A stretch of DNA of 64,000 nt from Hermatobates lingyangjiaoensis (Eukaryota > Arthropoda > Insecta > Hemiptera > Hermatobatidae): contig JAPFBL010000257.1 of assembly GCA_026182355.1 (NCBI GenBank), forward strand, positions 1 to 64,000, written 5' to 3'. The position numbers were made by a program, and so were the translations under genes. A model generated the notes under the pieces. That model made no database searches. It saw only the letters and a program-made list of their open reading frames with translations, and was not told the DNA's origin. Positions 34,121 through 47,810 of the stretch are shown here, piece by piece. How positions within the stretch are numbered: the stretch's first letter is position 1; every line of letters begins with the position of its first letter.

Positions 34121-36814
34121 TTCTATTTATCTGTATTTCAACGATAAATAACTAATGAAAGTTTGCAGTCTACAAAAGCAACTTGAAATTATATGCCTAT
34201 AGCTAAAAAATACAGCTATGGGGTGTAATGTACGTTTAAATAATGATTATTATTTATTTATAGAATATAGAAATCTAATTGCTGTCTTAACTACAAAATA
34301 AAAATTCGTGAACTACTTATAGAAATAGAAACAAAAAAGCGATTCTCGAGGGATTGATAATTAATGAAAAGAATATAAACCTTAAGATGTGGGAACTCCT
34401 TTATTTCAATTTTTGTTTAGGTGTCGCATTGGACATGTTTAAATCTCTCTACGATAATCCAGATCAAACTTTATTAAATTTGATGAAATCATATTGAATT
34501 TTGTAAATAGTATTCCTCAATAATTCTGTTCAGAATTTACTGAAGAATATAATAATAATTGGTGTCTTTATAGAAAGAGTTGAAAATGAGATGGAGGGAA
34601 AATATACTTTTTAAATGATAGCATTGTTTGTCTTTTGATTTCAATTTAACATTGGATGTAGCAAACACAATGCGCATGTTATTTTCTTTACAAATTGAAA
34701 TTACTATCTCTTTTTCAAGAAAGATAACATTTATTTTATATAGAATGAAAATCATGAAAACCTTTGTTCCATAGTATCTGTCTTCATTAAGTTTTGCTTT
34801 TCAACATATAATGGAAGTTAGTAAATCGGTAATCCCTCATTGAACTGTTTTTGAATTCAAATAGTGTCGATTAGACTGATAAATTGTTCTTAATAAGATA
34901 AGTTAAGAATACAAGTATACTTATTTACTGGTAGGAGAGAAATAATAATTTGTTTCGAAAGAATAAGAAACCATGCTTAATGAGGATATGTTTAACTATA
35001 AATTAGAATTTAGAAGTTCTACAAGAGTGTTCCCTCAAATAAGATTGAAGTAACTCATTATATATTTCCAAGATAAGGGTTGAGTTTGGTTACTTCCCAG
35101 ATAATTTGTCAGCTAGCTAATGTTTGCCTTGTTATTGGTTTCTTTTTCACAGTTTGTATATATTTGAAAGTTAGTAGATAAGACTAGGTCAGATAAACTG
35201 GTCTGATTTAGTTTGATAATAGAAAACAAATAATTTTATTTATAAATAAATTGTATATTGAGGGAATAAAGAAACAAACTCTCTAGAACGAATTAAAACC
35301 GCACTACTTTTGTATTTTGAAGGAATTTTTAATTTAAATATTAATAATAGTGACAACTTAGAGATGAACATTATTATACAAGAGTTTCTAGGCAAAGAAA
35401 TTATTATGGAATTGTTATTGAAATAAATAACTACTCCATTAATTGTTATTTCTTTCACACTAATATTCTCATTTAAGCAAAATTAGGTATTAATCCTAAA
35501 TATCTTTCCCTTAGTTGTTTATATACATATTGATTGTGTGTACTAGTTAATCTTGATAAGGGTACATTAAGACTGGTTATCACTAATGGCTCAAACGTAG
35601 AACTTTTAATAGAACATATGAATGAAGAGTTCATCTTCAGTTTCAGAGTTGCTCGTAGTTTCTTATGAGATCCGCATATAACTACCATTCCATACAGCCA
35701 CTCTGTCTTTGTTTAATTCGTTTAAACACCTTTTTTAGCACATCCTACCGAATTCATGAATCAATAGGAGTAAGTATATTCTATTCGTATGAACTTGGTT
35801 TTTAACTAAACATAAAATCAAAACATCCTAAAACGATAAGTACGGTGTAATTATGAAGAAGTAAGTACGTATAAAGTTGAAAATGTCGCCACATGATTAC
35901 TGTGAGAAGTTTCTTTTTTAAAGTGCTTAAATCACCTTTTCATAAGGCGATAACAGTTATATTTGCTTACATATATGATAAACAAAACTGAGACTATTGG
36001 AAAGTAACTTTTTTTTAATTCCATGTCATATTCAAGTTACACTTTGTTAAGAAATAGTCTTACTTCGTTTCGTTTTGGTATCCGGATTAGGAAGATAATT
36101 TACGGTTTTTTTCAGTGCTTTAATATTTCCTTTATTATTATGATTAGTAAAAGTTATTTTATATCCCTAGGTATATTTTTAATATTTATTTAGACTAGGT
36201 GTACCTGTGAAAAATTTCACAGTTTATGGAAAATGTTACAATCTATATGTATTTTTAAAAGATATGATAATAAAAGCCATATAATAGAGCGCAGATATCA
36301 TTCTATTAGTTTAAAAAGAAACATATACTTCAAATGGAAAATAACATGTGCTAAATAAAACAAAGTATATGTTTAGTGATTTATACTACATTTCAAGATT
36401 ATATTATGAAATAACCGAATACAACTTCTCTAAACATTCTTAACCTACATCCTAAATTCGATGTTTGAAGTGAGGCCGAAATAGTTCATTTAAGGTAGCG
36501 ATGAAATTCAAACTCATGAGATGATGAATTGAACAATTCAAATTTTTTTAATAAATTTCTGAATAGTAATTTTATTTTCACTATAAGACTACCAGTGATC
36601 CAATGAGTCATTCAGTTCCTTCATTTTTAATAGAATCATGTTACACGTAAATGCAGTTTAGATGAACTCTAAATTGAATTCTAGTAAAGAGAATAATAAA
36701 AATATTTTTAAGTCAATGCTCTTTCATTTACAACATTTTTTGTACAGTTTGAATTTTCCAAAAAAAAAAATGTTTTCTTTGTTTAATTCTACTGAGAGCA
36801 GTATAATTGGTCAT

Positions 36815-37445
36815 GTTGAAATATGTACTGGTTTACCTAAATGAACTAAAACTTTCTGTAGAGTCTGTCCTTGGGACTTATGAATAGTCATGGCAAATGC
36901 TAACTGAATTGGAGATTGAATCCTTGAAAAAAGAATGTCCTCAACAGATAGAACAATTTTCAATCTTGGAATTAAAATTACTGTTCATTGAAACCTTGAT
37001 ACGATAATTTCACAACTGGAAGAAGTTGCCTAAAATCACTACTGCACACAGTCAATATACCTAAGAATGATTAATTATTGTCACATATATCTCTGAGAGT
37101 TCTGTCGACTGTAACCAACACTTTTTCCCTAATCATTGGACATTTGGCCAAAATAATTATTTTTTCGAACTGTTAACTAAGTCTACTGTTATCAAAATAG
37201 AAGGCTTTTATCAAAATTACGAAAGTAATTTTTTGTGACATTTGAAGGAAGCTTGAATCTATAATGCGCTGTTTTACCAGCAGCCAAATAGATGTATTTT
37301 TGGCCAACATTTCCAAAACAATTTATATTGTTTTGTCACCAAAACAATTTGTCCTGAACTCCTTAATTTAGAGAAAATTAGCTTTATTAAGAAGATCTTT
37401 CCTATACCTCCTGGAGCATCGGGAGCCTTTATTCTACAATTCTTA
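36815..37445 (-). pseudogene. Helitron helicase (Pif1-like) relic, internally deleted
   Basis: Broken minus-strand frames give, in order: APDAPGGIGKIFLIKL (Walker A, family DAPGGTGKTFLI) near 37425-37380, a TVDRTLRDI stretch near 37110, SDFRQLLPVV near 37045-37010 (family GDFRQxLPVV), and IQLAFAMTIHKSQGQTL then KPVHIS near 36920-36820 (motif VI). Several conserved helicase segments between them are missing. It is a dead fragment of an autonomous Helitron; the Rep domain is not seen. Motif spelling differs from the relic in 4958-6301, so it is a separate lineage. Confidence 0.8.
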
Positions 37446-39224
37446 TTGACATAGGTATATCAAAAGAAGAAAAGTATAGGCATTATAACTAACTGCTTTT
37501 CGACTATGGTCATAATTGTATGTTGTTAATATTTTAGTCATATTAATTTGATAATTTCTAAAACTTCCGATAACCATAATAAATATTTGTTGGTATATTA
37601 ACTATTCATTTCATATCCTCGTCAATTATTCATTAAATTTCCTCTTTCTATATTTATTATAATTAAATCATTATAATCAAAAAACTAATAATATTTAATC
37701 TGTTTGATGTTTAAAATCACTTTAATCATGAAATCGTTAAACTTCATCGTTAGTTGACTTAACAAACAAAATTTCATTTATAACAGGTTTTAATATCTTT
37801 TTGATATTTTTAAACATTTATAATTCTTCTCCGTTTTATTGAATTGTAATAGTAAAACTCTAATTTTGATTTGATAAAAAAAACATTAGATCAATTGCTG
37901 AATATTGTATTGTAGAGTGAAATGAGTATCATTGTATTGAGGACAAGGGAGATGTAAATTACTACAACTAAGTTGTTAGTTAGAATGGTAAATGAATGCA
38001 TCGTGGAAACTTTCTCTTAAACTTGATGTTTAGCATTAAATTAGTTGGGCCTACAAATAATAAGCACAATAGAGGGGATTTGGGTTTGGGTCTTTCAGTT
38101 ATTTACTGAAATAATTATTTATTTGGGTTTTAGGTCCAATACTTAATTGACCAGAATTTCTGTGGAAGGGTTATGGTTTCTATTAAATAATTATTTCTGT
38201 ATTTTCTTAATTGATTTGTTGAATGCCAAGACCTAGTAGTCATTATATACTTACCAATCAACTATCCATTGAGAAGTGAAACCTTTCTGTTGATTGAAGA
38301 ATGGAACGAACTTGTATAATTGTTTTCAGATAGTAATATGAATGAGAGAAAGACAATATGAAGTATGGCACATAACTACATCGTTCTCATCGACAAGTAT
38401 CCAAGAACTACAATATCAGGCCATGTGAACTAAACCTTAAAAAAAGAATGAACAACTCTTGCTTCGTATAATCACAAGTTAAAACAGAGAATAACCTTTC
38501 GAAAATTAATCCATGTTTCCTCCACTGTTATCATAATGCTAAAACATGAAATTTCAAATTATTAAATAGAAAATCTAAAAAAAAAAAATTTGAAATATAT
38601 GCCCTTAACATAACAGTGAGCAAAGTTTTTCGTATTTATGTTTTGAAAACCTAGGGGATACAAATGTTAATCCAATTTTTAGCAGTAAACATAAACTAAT
38701 TAGACTAGAATCATATGATTAAATTTGAATGTAATCAAATATTTATATATAATCACTTTAATAATGGATTGTACAATATTTTATAAAATTATGCCTGTCT
38801 ATCATTATTAACTGAATTATTCATGGAAATAATTGAAAAAGCATTGTTTGTATTATAGTAATTCATTTTCAAGAAAAATACATTTTTTTCGTATTAGACA
38901 AAGGAGTCATTTATTCAAAGTAATATTCAAAAGATTTGAAGTTTAATTCTGAGGCCTTTGCTTAATTTAATCGGATCAGAAATGAAAAGCTTACAGATTC
39001 AAATTATGAAATTATATCGGTAAACTAAATTTATATTTCGTCTCATATATTTGATTCTATCTACCATAAGGTAGGTAATTGTTACTTGACATCAGATTAC
39101 TCCCCTACTCAAAACGTCAAAATCTCATTTATGTTACACTGTTTGGATGGTTTTACACTGTTACACTGTTTTTATAATTTTAAACAGATCAATTTCTTTT
39201 TTTTTTTAAAAATGTGGGAAGTCA

Positions 39225-39435
39225 TTAAAAAAAGTTGATTGCAACATATGAAGTTGGTTAGGTCGTAATGGGATTAAGGAAAGCTATGAATAGGGTGGGC
39301 TCATTTTCACACCATTTACGCCAACCATGTATCCAACGACTAACGTATGGAGCAATCAGTCGGACCTCCCAATTCCGTCGTACACCGCTACGGGTGTAGT
39401 TAGATTCCACTAAGCAGTTAACTGCGAGAATGCCT
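39225..39435. other. GC-richer patch of unknown nature
   Basis: About 200 bp markedly richer in GC than its surroundings (GTCGTACACCGCTACGGG near 39378). No frame, promoter signature or second copy was recognised. Possibly the remains of a mobile element. Confidence 0.3.
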
Positions 39436-39900
39436 TTACTGTTTTCAGTATTTTCTCTTTACTTTTTATGCTAAGCTTGCAGAAAAAAATATTAGTCATC
39501 ATAGAAAGTTTTAAGACGTTTTATGGAAACAAATTTCTAATTTTTATATTTTAGTTATTTTTTATTTAAAAAAAAAATGTATAAAAATCGTGTTCCAAAC
39601 AATTGTTAGCCATAAATAGTTTTTGTTTATCACGATATTTTAGTTCTTGTTTTATAATATGTAATTCATATTTAACACTAATTTTTTATTATAATAATTT
39701 ATCTTTCTTTCCATAAAGCGTAACTTGTTTCGAAAACCAGTTTCAGCCATTTTGTTATTATTTTAAAAATACCACAAAACAAAAAAAAGCACGTAAAGTT
39801 AGAAAATACATAGAAAATTTAATTTGCAAATGAATAAATAACTTTTTGTATTATTAAATATTTTCTTGATTTGAATGAACATTTGAAATTAATTCAAATT

Positions 39901-40001
39901 AACAGTTAGTCAACAGCTAACTTATCAACAGTGGTTAACTGTCAATAGAACTCTCTTGAACCTTTACTGTTAACACTATTCAGATCGTGTAAACCTCTTC
40001 G
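39901..40001 (+). repeat. 101 bp direct repeat, copy 1
   Basis: AACAGTTAGTCAACAGCTAA... to AAACCTCTTCG matches 41589-41689 with two substitutions. The word GTTAAC and its variants recur inside the unit. Confidence 0.9.
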
Positions 40002-41275
40002 CAGGTATTAGAAAGATAATTTTGTTTTAGTTTACTGTAAGAAGTTTGCTAGGAAACATTTCATTTACGGGAATGAGAAACAAACTTCATTACAAACCAT
40101 GCAGTTTCAATGGAAGATAAATAAAGAGACCTAATGAGTTTGCTTTAACAAGAACTAATGAATTCTTTTATTGCTCATTTCAAAATAAACAGGATATATG
40201 AATTCATTTGGTAAGTAATACTCTAAGTTTACAGTTTTCAATTATCTTAAAACCTATCCAAATATTCTTTAATTTATTTCGTTTCTCTAGTTTTGATTTC
40301 AGTTTCTATTTAGCTAATCAATTAGTTAATGCTAAAACCTCATTTTATACATTAGAACGCAATGAAAATTTGGATAATTTGCCTTATCAGAGACAAATTT
40401 CTTTTCAAGTTCATTCTAACTTAAGAACGAATCAACATCGAATTGATGGGTTCGTGTAAGAGATTAAATTTATTATTCATTTGTTACTATCACGCTTGAA
40501 AACGGTAAAATGTAACGTTTAAATTAATTTTATAGATTTCTTTTCAGTTTAAATGAACCAAATATTTCATAATTATCATAAATAATGTGATCCATTTCTT
40601 TAGGTCAACATTTATGTTTTTGGTTGATAAATGTTAATTTTTTAAAAAAGAATTTAAAAGTAAAAAAGAACCATTAATTGATGAATTACTTATCTTGTTT
40701 CTAGATCATTTCAATGATCTAGTTTCGTTTTAAATCAAAAAGTGTTTTGACTAGAGAAAATGTTTTTATTCTGCCTAAAGATATGATATTGTGTTAAGGT
40801 TAATGAGCCAGAGTTTAGTAATAATGTTGACCCATTTAAACATATTAAATCAAATCACGACGCTTTTTTCAGAACTCGAGTAAATTAAGTTAAGTAAGTT
40901 AGGCGGACATTGATTGTAAACTATGTGGGGATTCAGTTTTTCGGATGGTTAGTTTCGTGTTAGGTTAGTTTATTGCGCTTATTATTTTAATGTAATTGCT
41001 GGTATTGCATTTTCCCTGATAGCAATTTACTTATCTGAACCTATTTTAATGCTGTACTTTTCAATATTTATTTATTTGAGCTTTATTTTTAATGAAAAGT
41101 GGAATACGGTGTTGACTAAGTATTTGACTGTATTGGCAGGAAATTATATTTTTTATTATTTCACGAAACTGGGAACGTAACATAAAGATGAATTCTAAAT
41201 ATTTAAATTGTATGTTAAGAGATCTCAAATGATGCTTTTAAAAGATTAATCCTTTTAATAAATTTGTTTTGACAG

Positions 41276-41410
41276 TCTACCATTTTATCAGCTACCATGG
41301 ATTCAGAAGTTGTTGACCGAAAGGCAGAAAGATTTGCTGTATTTGACTCGAAAATAACTCCATATTTCGAGCCTGAAGTTTTCAAATTTTGTCTTACCAA
41401 CTCAAAATAA
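41276..41410 (+). CDS. Candidate short terminal exon nested in the lyase intron
   Basis: After a good acceptor (AATTTGTTTTGACAG) a frame runs open to TAA at 41408-41410. It contains CTACCATGG, then 37 codons from the ATG at 41297 (MDSEVVDRKAERFAVFDSK and on to FKFCLTNSK). An AATAAA follows at 41535. The same segment is also open in a second plus frame and on the minus strand, so the coding frame is uncertain. It could be an alternative 3' end of the lyase transcript, an exon of a nested gene, or chance. No family is recognised. Confidence 0.3.
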   Translation, partial: STILSATMDSEVVDRKAERFAVFDSKITPYFEPEVFKFCLTNSK

Positions 41411-41588
41411 TATTTTGTCTTTAGTATTTGTGATGAGAACAGGAATTGTTTATCGTTTTTCTTACCTTACTCTATTTATATATTATATACATATCATTAA
41501 GATTTTAATTAAAATCAATTTGCTATCAAGTGGAAATAAAATAAGCACTGATCGAGTTCAGACAACATGAAACAAGATTTTTTTGTTT

Positions 41589-41689
41589 AACAGTTATTCA
41601 ACAGATAACTTATCAACAGTGGTTAACTGTCAATAGAACTCTCTTGAACCTTTACTGTTAACACTATTCAGATCGTGTAAACCTCTTCG
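41589..41689 (+). repeat. 101 bp direct repeat, copy 2
   Basis: Second copy of 39901-40001, in the same orientation 1.69 kb away. The flanks differ immediately on both sides. Confidence 0.9.
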
Positions 41690-43779
41690 TACACGAATTT
41701 TATGACAATAAGTGAAGTTGTCATAGAAAAACCTGCACATGGCTGAAAAAAATTTAAAGATAAGAAAAGTCTAAATTTAATATAGTTGATTAAAATATTA
41801 AATTAAAGTTTTATTATTTAGGAAGACGACTTCCATGAAATTAGTTTTTATTTAACAAGTATTCAAATACTGGAAGATGATATTTTGGGTCTTCCAGTTT
41901 GGCACTATGTGTAATTTATTAAAAGTACCTTCTATGCTACCAGTGGTATAGAATTTTACACATCTGGCTTCAAGTTTGGCATGATTACTTTCGTTTGAGC
42001 AAGCTGTAGCTCACATCCTTTTCCTAAGTTGTTACTCCTGAGCACGCTATATTTTGTTATCACTCATCAAATGATCAGTGATTGATATACTCTGAGAATA
42101 TGTTTATCAGCTGTAGAAGATAATTGCACCAAATAAAATGATACGGCTAGCATAGCAACTGTTTTGATCTAAATATAATAACAATGACGACTCTTCTGTG
42201 TACTTGTGTAATTTTATTGGCAGCATTAAGGAACATTAATTTAAACACTCTCCTGTGTTTCAATAACGCCAAAAGTTATCTTTCATGTAGACATCTTGGA
42301 ATAGAAATAGGGAATCAGCTTTAAATGTTTCTTCAGCTCATTAGAAAACTCTGGGCCCAATAAAACTGTTTTAAAAGATATTTAAATTTTTTAAAAAAAA
42401 TCTTATTCCTTTGGCTCAGTTTCGTGGTGAGAAATAAATCTATTTCTTGATTTTTTTTTCTGAAGTTACTGTTTTCTAAATTATTTTACCAGATAAGGGA
42501 TTTGTTAATAGTAAAGAACAAAAAACATACTTGGATTAATAGTAGAGAATAGTAAAAAAGCAAAACTAGTTTCAGGCAATAAAGAACAATTTTGAACCGT
42601 AACCCGAGATTGTTACGTTGTTTACAATTCTCCTATTTCAAACAAGTCAATCAAAAGATGCAAACTGAGAACCACTTAGTGTTATTTTAGATAGCGTACT
42701 GAATTCTATACGGACTATTATTTAGCTTAATACTTATCCTGTCATCAAATTCTTAAAGCAAAAATGTTGATTTGTAATTAATGGTATTTACTATCGTATG
42801 CAATTATTGTAAAGGAGGGTTTATTTAAATCCTAATTAATATTGGTTTTTCCAGCTTTTACAAAAAGCTCTATTTTAAGTTTCTGGGTTGTTGGTTTTAA
42901 ACTTATATGCCGAAACCCTTCAAAAATTGTCAACTAAACTTGACACATAACCTTTTATCAGTCTATCATAATTCTACCGGCATTGTAATGAAATGAAAAT
43001 GTAAAAAGGTTAATCTATTAATAGATACTAATATAATAAGACTTAGCGATAGGATACTGATAAGTCTCATGGTATCCAGTGCAGTTTCATTTGAGTATAA
43101 TCAATTGTACTTATAAACTTAACACCCTCCTCATATTGCAATATGCAATTCAATTTAACCTCCGATACAAATGAATATTTTTCTTAATAGGCAAAGTTAA
43201 TTTATCCTTAACATTTGTAATAAATAAACAATTTGTTGTGGACTAGTTTATTACAATTGTCATTTGTTACTATTAAGTTCCACATCTTTAAAGAAATGTT
43301 TAAATTTACAAATGCTCAGAAAAGGGAATGGACTGAATATTTGATATATGAATTATTCTTCTTGTTTTTAAATTTTATTATGAAATGAAAATATTCAACA
43401 ATTTGGTCTTATTTAATGTTTCTTTGAGCAACAGTTCCGTCTTTAATTCCAGAACCAGGAAGAGAACGTAATGAAACTTTGATTAAAGTTTTTTGTTTTC
43501 ATTTTTCAAATTATTTTATTTACTGTATAGTTATTACGTTTTCATATGATTGAATTTATTGCATTTTATCGATTTTATTATATATTTATGTCTTTATTAA
43601 TTAAGTCATGGTATAATTTATTCAATTAATGGATACAGTATTATTTTTACTTCTTTCTGCAAAATGTTACATTCATTCATTCACCAGCCGTTCCATATTA
43701 CATTGAAAATCGACTTCATACGTTTTAAAAATTTATTCCAAATAACAGCATTTATTTGAAGTGATATTTTGAAGTGCAG

Positions 43780-43945
43780 GTTCTAATGGAAAGTGACACG
43801 TGGATATTGGCTATTAATGACAGAAATATTTCATTAATTTGGTCAAAAATGGGCTCAGGTGACCTTAGAACGAGTAAATGAGTCAACATTTCGAAATCGA
43901 ATTTTTTATGGTTATTATATTTTCCTTATAGTGAAGTGAAAAAAA
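43780..43945 (+). repeat. Fragment with the conserved box of the transposon family
   Basis: ACGAGTAAATGAGTCAAC, then ATTTCGAAATCGAATTTTTT and TATATTTTCCTTATAGTGAAG line up with the box and terminus at 10450-10517. Diverged and incomplete. Confidence 0.45.
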
Positions 43946-44289
43946 TATCAAAATTTGGCAGAAACTTGAAATCAATTTTTTATGATTCGTATAGCTTATT
44001 ATGTATCCATTTCTTTTAAATAACCTAATCATTATTTTTTCGAGAATATAAATTTAGGCAAATGAAACTATATTATTTCTAATCAGAGATGTGTGACTAT
44101 AAGCTCTGTTGAAGACAATTGAGACATGTCAACTGGTATACCACTCTAGTATTAATACCATTCTAAAAAAATATAAGATATCTAATTAATAATAGATTCT
44201 TAATTAATCTAACAAATAAAATTTTTTACCTTCATTGAATCTAAAGGTTATGATAGGTATTAATTATCTGCTAATTATGATAATTCAAC

Positions 44290-44612
44290 TCTAGTTCCTG
44301 GTTCAGCCTAGTTCATCAACAACGTGCTCGCATCTGAACTGGTACATCCGGGGTTCAATATCCACTCTGGCTCTCGATTTATGCATACAGGATGTGAAAA
44401 AATCTGAGTACGTTGTCCCTCTGAGAAGATGTTAAGCCGTCGGTCCCGAGCTTGTACAGGTACTCATTAATGATCCCTACTCTAAATACACCTGAGTTAG
44501 GCAAAATTTAGGACTTCCAATGTAGAAGAATGATTGTGTGATATCACAAAAGGCCAATGTTTTGTCTATGTTGGTACTCCTCTTGTGCGACTGCCACTGC
44601 ACCTAACCTAAT
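44290..44612 (+). mobile_element. tRNA-derived SINE
   Basis: The head has an A-box-like TAGTTCATCAACAACGTGC, then the B box GGGTTCAATATCC about 40 bases later, the layout of a tRNA-type internal promoter. The body ends with CTCTTGTGCGACTGCCACTG and CCTAACCTAATC, a tail shared with 33985-34120. Such SINEs are transcribed by RNA polymerase III and moved by a partner LINE. Poly(A) and target duplication are not clear. Confidence 0.65.
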
Positions 44613-45889
44613 CTCAGTTACTTAAGTTGAATGAAATCCTCTTCAAAATACATTCTCTTGAGGGAATGTACTATGTACGAAGATTTATAAGAAATACCAT
44701 ACTTAAAAAAGTTCATAATATATTTGTATGCCAGGAACAAAATAACATCTCACAAATTATACTCACAAAATTGCTTTGTTACAGTCAAAACCGACAATAT
44801 GATCCTCTCCGAGGAAGACATGCAATCAATATTTATTTGTCCACATTATATTAATTATAGTAAACTTACAAGGCTTATATCTATAAAATTCAAAACATTT
44901 GTTTTACTTTTTCCATACTTTGGAAAATTATTATTAATTATATAAACATATCAAAATTCTTTAAAAGTAACACCGTAAACATTTATTGTTCATAATTGTT
45001 AAAATGATGAAAGGATTATTAAAAAAAACGTCATATGCAATTATTATACTTGAGTTTAATTTGAGTATAATAGGATTCATTTTGTTAAAGTTGAGTGCAG
45101 ACTAGAATTTCCCAAACTATCTACTTTTGTTAGTTATGGCTTCTTTTATCAGGTTGTTTTTTTTCAAACCTCCATGATAAAGGATGATAAGAAATAATAG
45201 AATAAGGTTTTCTTTCTCAGTCTTTTTAGCTTTGAACAAGGGCATTACGGGTTACGCTTTTATCACTGTTCTTTATCATCGTAAGACTGTCCATCTTTAC
45301 ACACCTTACTCTATTATTAAGTTATTAGTTATAATTCTTTATCCATTGTATAAAACCAGGTGGAACTCGATATCAGGAAAACGATTTATTTAGGGATTGG
45401 AAAGAAATGAATCATACTGAATAAATAGGGAAGAGTAATAATTATAGTCAACTTACAAAGTTTATTCTTATTATTATATTTAACTTCTGTTAACCGAATA
45501 AAATAGTTTTATGTGAATGATTTCGTAAATGATTTGGATATCTAGTTGAAACTTAATATTTCAGTTGTAGCATAGAACAAAGCGAACAAACATTTGGATT
45601 ACAGAGCCAGACAGTAAGTGTATTTGACTCCTGTTACCCAAATATAAACCATTTATTATAACTCCTTACATATTTCCAAATTCGTGTCCACACTCCAGTG
45701 AATTGTGTTGTAGAAAACGGAATTTGTAATCACTATGGGTTTCAGATTTTTCACACAGTTATTTCAAATTTGTTTTTAAACATCTTAATTCGAACACTTT
45801 TTTATCAACTTTTTACATATTTTAACGGTTTTTAACATGTACAAATTTATTTATAGACTGAAAAGAAAATCAGATAGAGCACTGCATGC

Positions 45890-46210
45890 TGTAATTAACT
45901 TTTAGAACTTAATTACGCTGTAAAAGTTTTAGAAAAAAAAGCGACATACCAGAAATGCGATTTTTTATATATTATTCCTCTCTATATGGAATAGGCAGAA
46001 ATGAAGGCATTCCATTGGGGTTAATATTTCTAAATCGAGTTTTCAGTAGAAAAATACGCTTTGAGGTTCTTGAGTGCAGTAAATTAGGTTTTGCAAGGCG
46101 CTGTATGTGTCTGGGTGTATGAGTGTGTTGTGCGTGTATATATGTATGTGCGCGTATGTTGGTGCATACATGTGTGTGTGCCTTGCTTGTGTCTGTGTGT
46201 GAGGACTAGG
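45890..46210 (-). repeat. Decayed family fragment with GT-rich patch
   Basis: On the minus strand a CA-rich patch (46100-46200) is followed by an AAAACTCGATTTAGAAAT box and a TATAGAGAGGAATA region, in the order seen at 10380-10517. Strongly diverged. Confidence 0.35.
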
Positions 46211-46689
46211 AGATCTGAACACTAAAAGAGATATATTCGCCAAAGTTCTTATGTAAGTTCCTTCTACCAAGTTTAGTACCAAGCTCAGCACCAGGATATT
46301 ACTTTTTTGGAAAAACAAACAGATTTTTTATTTGTCAAATATCTGTCCTCAGTATTTTGATTAAAATCTCTTTAATTTTGAATTTTTAATTTTAATATTC
46401 GCAGTATGCAATGTGCGCTGAAATTGTCCATCAGGGTCGAAATTGTAAAAAACTGTTCTCTAATGATGATAAATGCTCTTTTAAAATATTTTTCTTTTCA
46501 TTGACGCGAACATTAAAGAAATACAGTAAAATGTGCATGTTATAATTAAATTAGATTATGTATGTAATTAAAATATGTATGTAATAATTTGTCGAGCTTT
46601 TTTTGAAAAATGACCTGTATAATTTTCAACGAGCTGATCCCCCGCCGCGCCTCTTTGAAGTGAATGTGACAGCCATTTCTGCAGTACGA

Positions 46690-46800
46690 ACTAGTGATGG
46701 GACGATTCCTAAATTTTTTCTGATTCCGATACGAAGTACGATTGCAGGAAAATTTTGATGAATGATTCCGATACTAGGTACGATTCCGATTCCTGCTTAG
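46690..46800 (+). mobile_element. hAT-like terminus
   Basis: AGTGATGGGACGATTCC is followed by repeated GATTCCGATA(C) words, a known style of hAT terminus with subterminal repeats. The matching opposite end was not identified. Confidence 0.4.
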
Positions 46801-47734
46801 GTTCTACCTCTATGTGTTCAGCAACTCCACTATCTTAATTAATTTTTGTGTTGTCCTCATTTGTTCAATGTATACAAATGACAGGAAAATTATAAATTAT
46901 AAATAAACAGTTAAACAAAGGTATGAATGGTGAGTAGCCTGAATATTTTAGAAAATGATTATCAAAATCAATCTGAATACGTTTTCTCTACAAACGTCAG
47001 TAAAAATAATGAGTGAGTCAGAACAACCATAATAAAAATAATGATATATATTACATTATATTACTTTGTTAACTGGTTTAATACTCTCACCTTTGGCTAA
47101 CTGTACATTTTCCACTTAAGGCAATTAAAAGTTAGTTTTTAATTAAATTAAATGTTTTTGATGATATAAAAAAGCTGCAGACTAATTTTTTTTAGCATCT
47201 ATTTGTGCATCAACTGAATACTAAAAATTACTAATTAATAGAGAAAGCCATGTAAAGTAAATATTTGCAGGAGAACAAGACTTTTGTTCCTGTAGCCAGC
47301 CGATCTCCTACATTCTACATGGCCAGTGGATCTGTTACATTTGATGTCGTTTATCTGACCTCCTTCTACATTGAAGATTTAAGCCTAAGTTTCTCCTTTA
47401 AGATATCAAAATATTCGTATTTTTTATGAAAAATGTCAGAAACATATATGATAAAATGTCAGTGTCATCGAATCACCGAATAATTAACTTAAAATTAATA
47501 TCCATTATGTAATTTAGAACGAAAGAGTCCATTCATCATACTTCAATATTATTGAAAGACAATATGGTTCATAAGCACGAGAAAATCTAGATTTGATATT
47601 AAGTTTTGTTCATGAGTGCAACATATAGATGATTAGAGCATTTTGTTAGGCAAGAAATCCACCATTCCATGGAAAGCATCAGAAATTAAATGCATGATTA
47701 AAATCAGCCAAGTTACGATTAATTCTTAATCATC

Positions 47735-47810
47735 GATTAAAAAAATTAATCGTATAAAAAATTAACGCGTTAATCGCGATAATTAACGCGATTAATTCTC
47801 AGTCCTAAAA
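47735..47810 (-). mobile_element. hAT-like terminus with AT/GCG palindromic words
   Basis: Read on the minus strand: TTAGGACTGAGAATTAATCG, then repeated TTAACGCGTTAAT/ATCGCGATTAA words. Repeated ATTAACGCG-type words next to a terminus are common in animal hAT elements. Confidence 0.45.

Noticed and set aside
35473..35688. 71-codon minus-strand frame
   Set aside because: No family features, no splice signals, and it lies in AT-rich intron sequence where frames of this length occur by chance.
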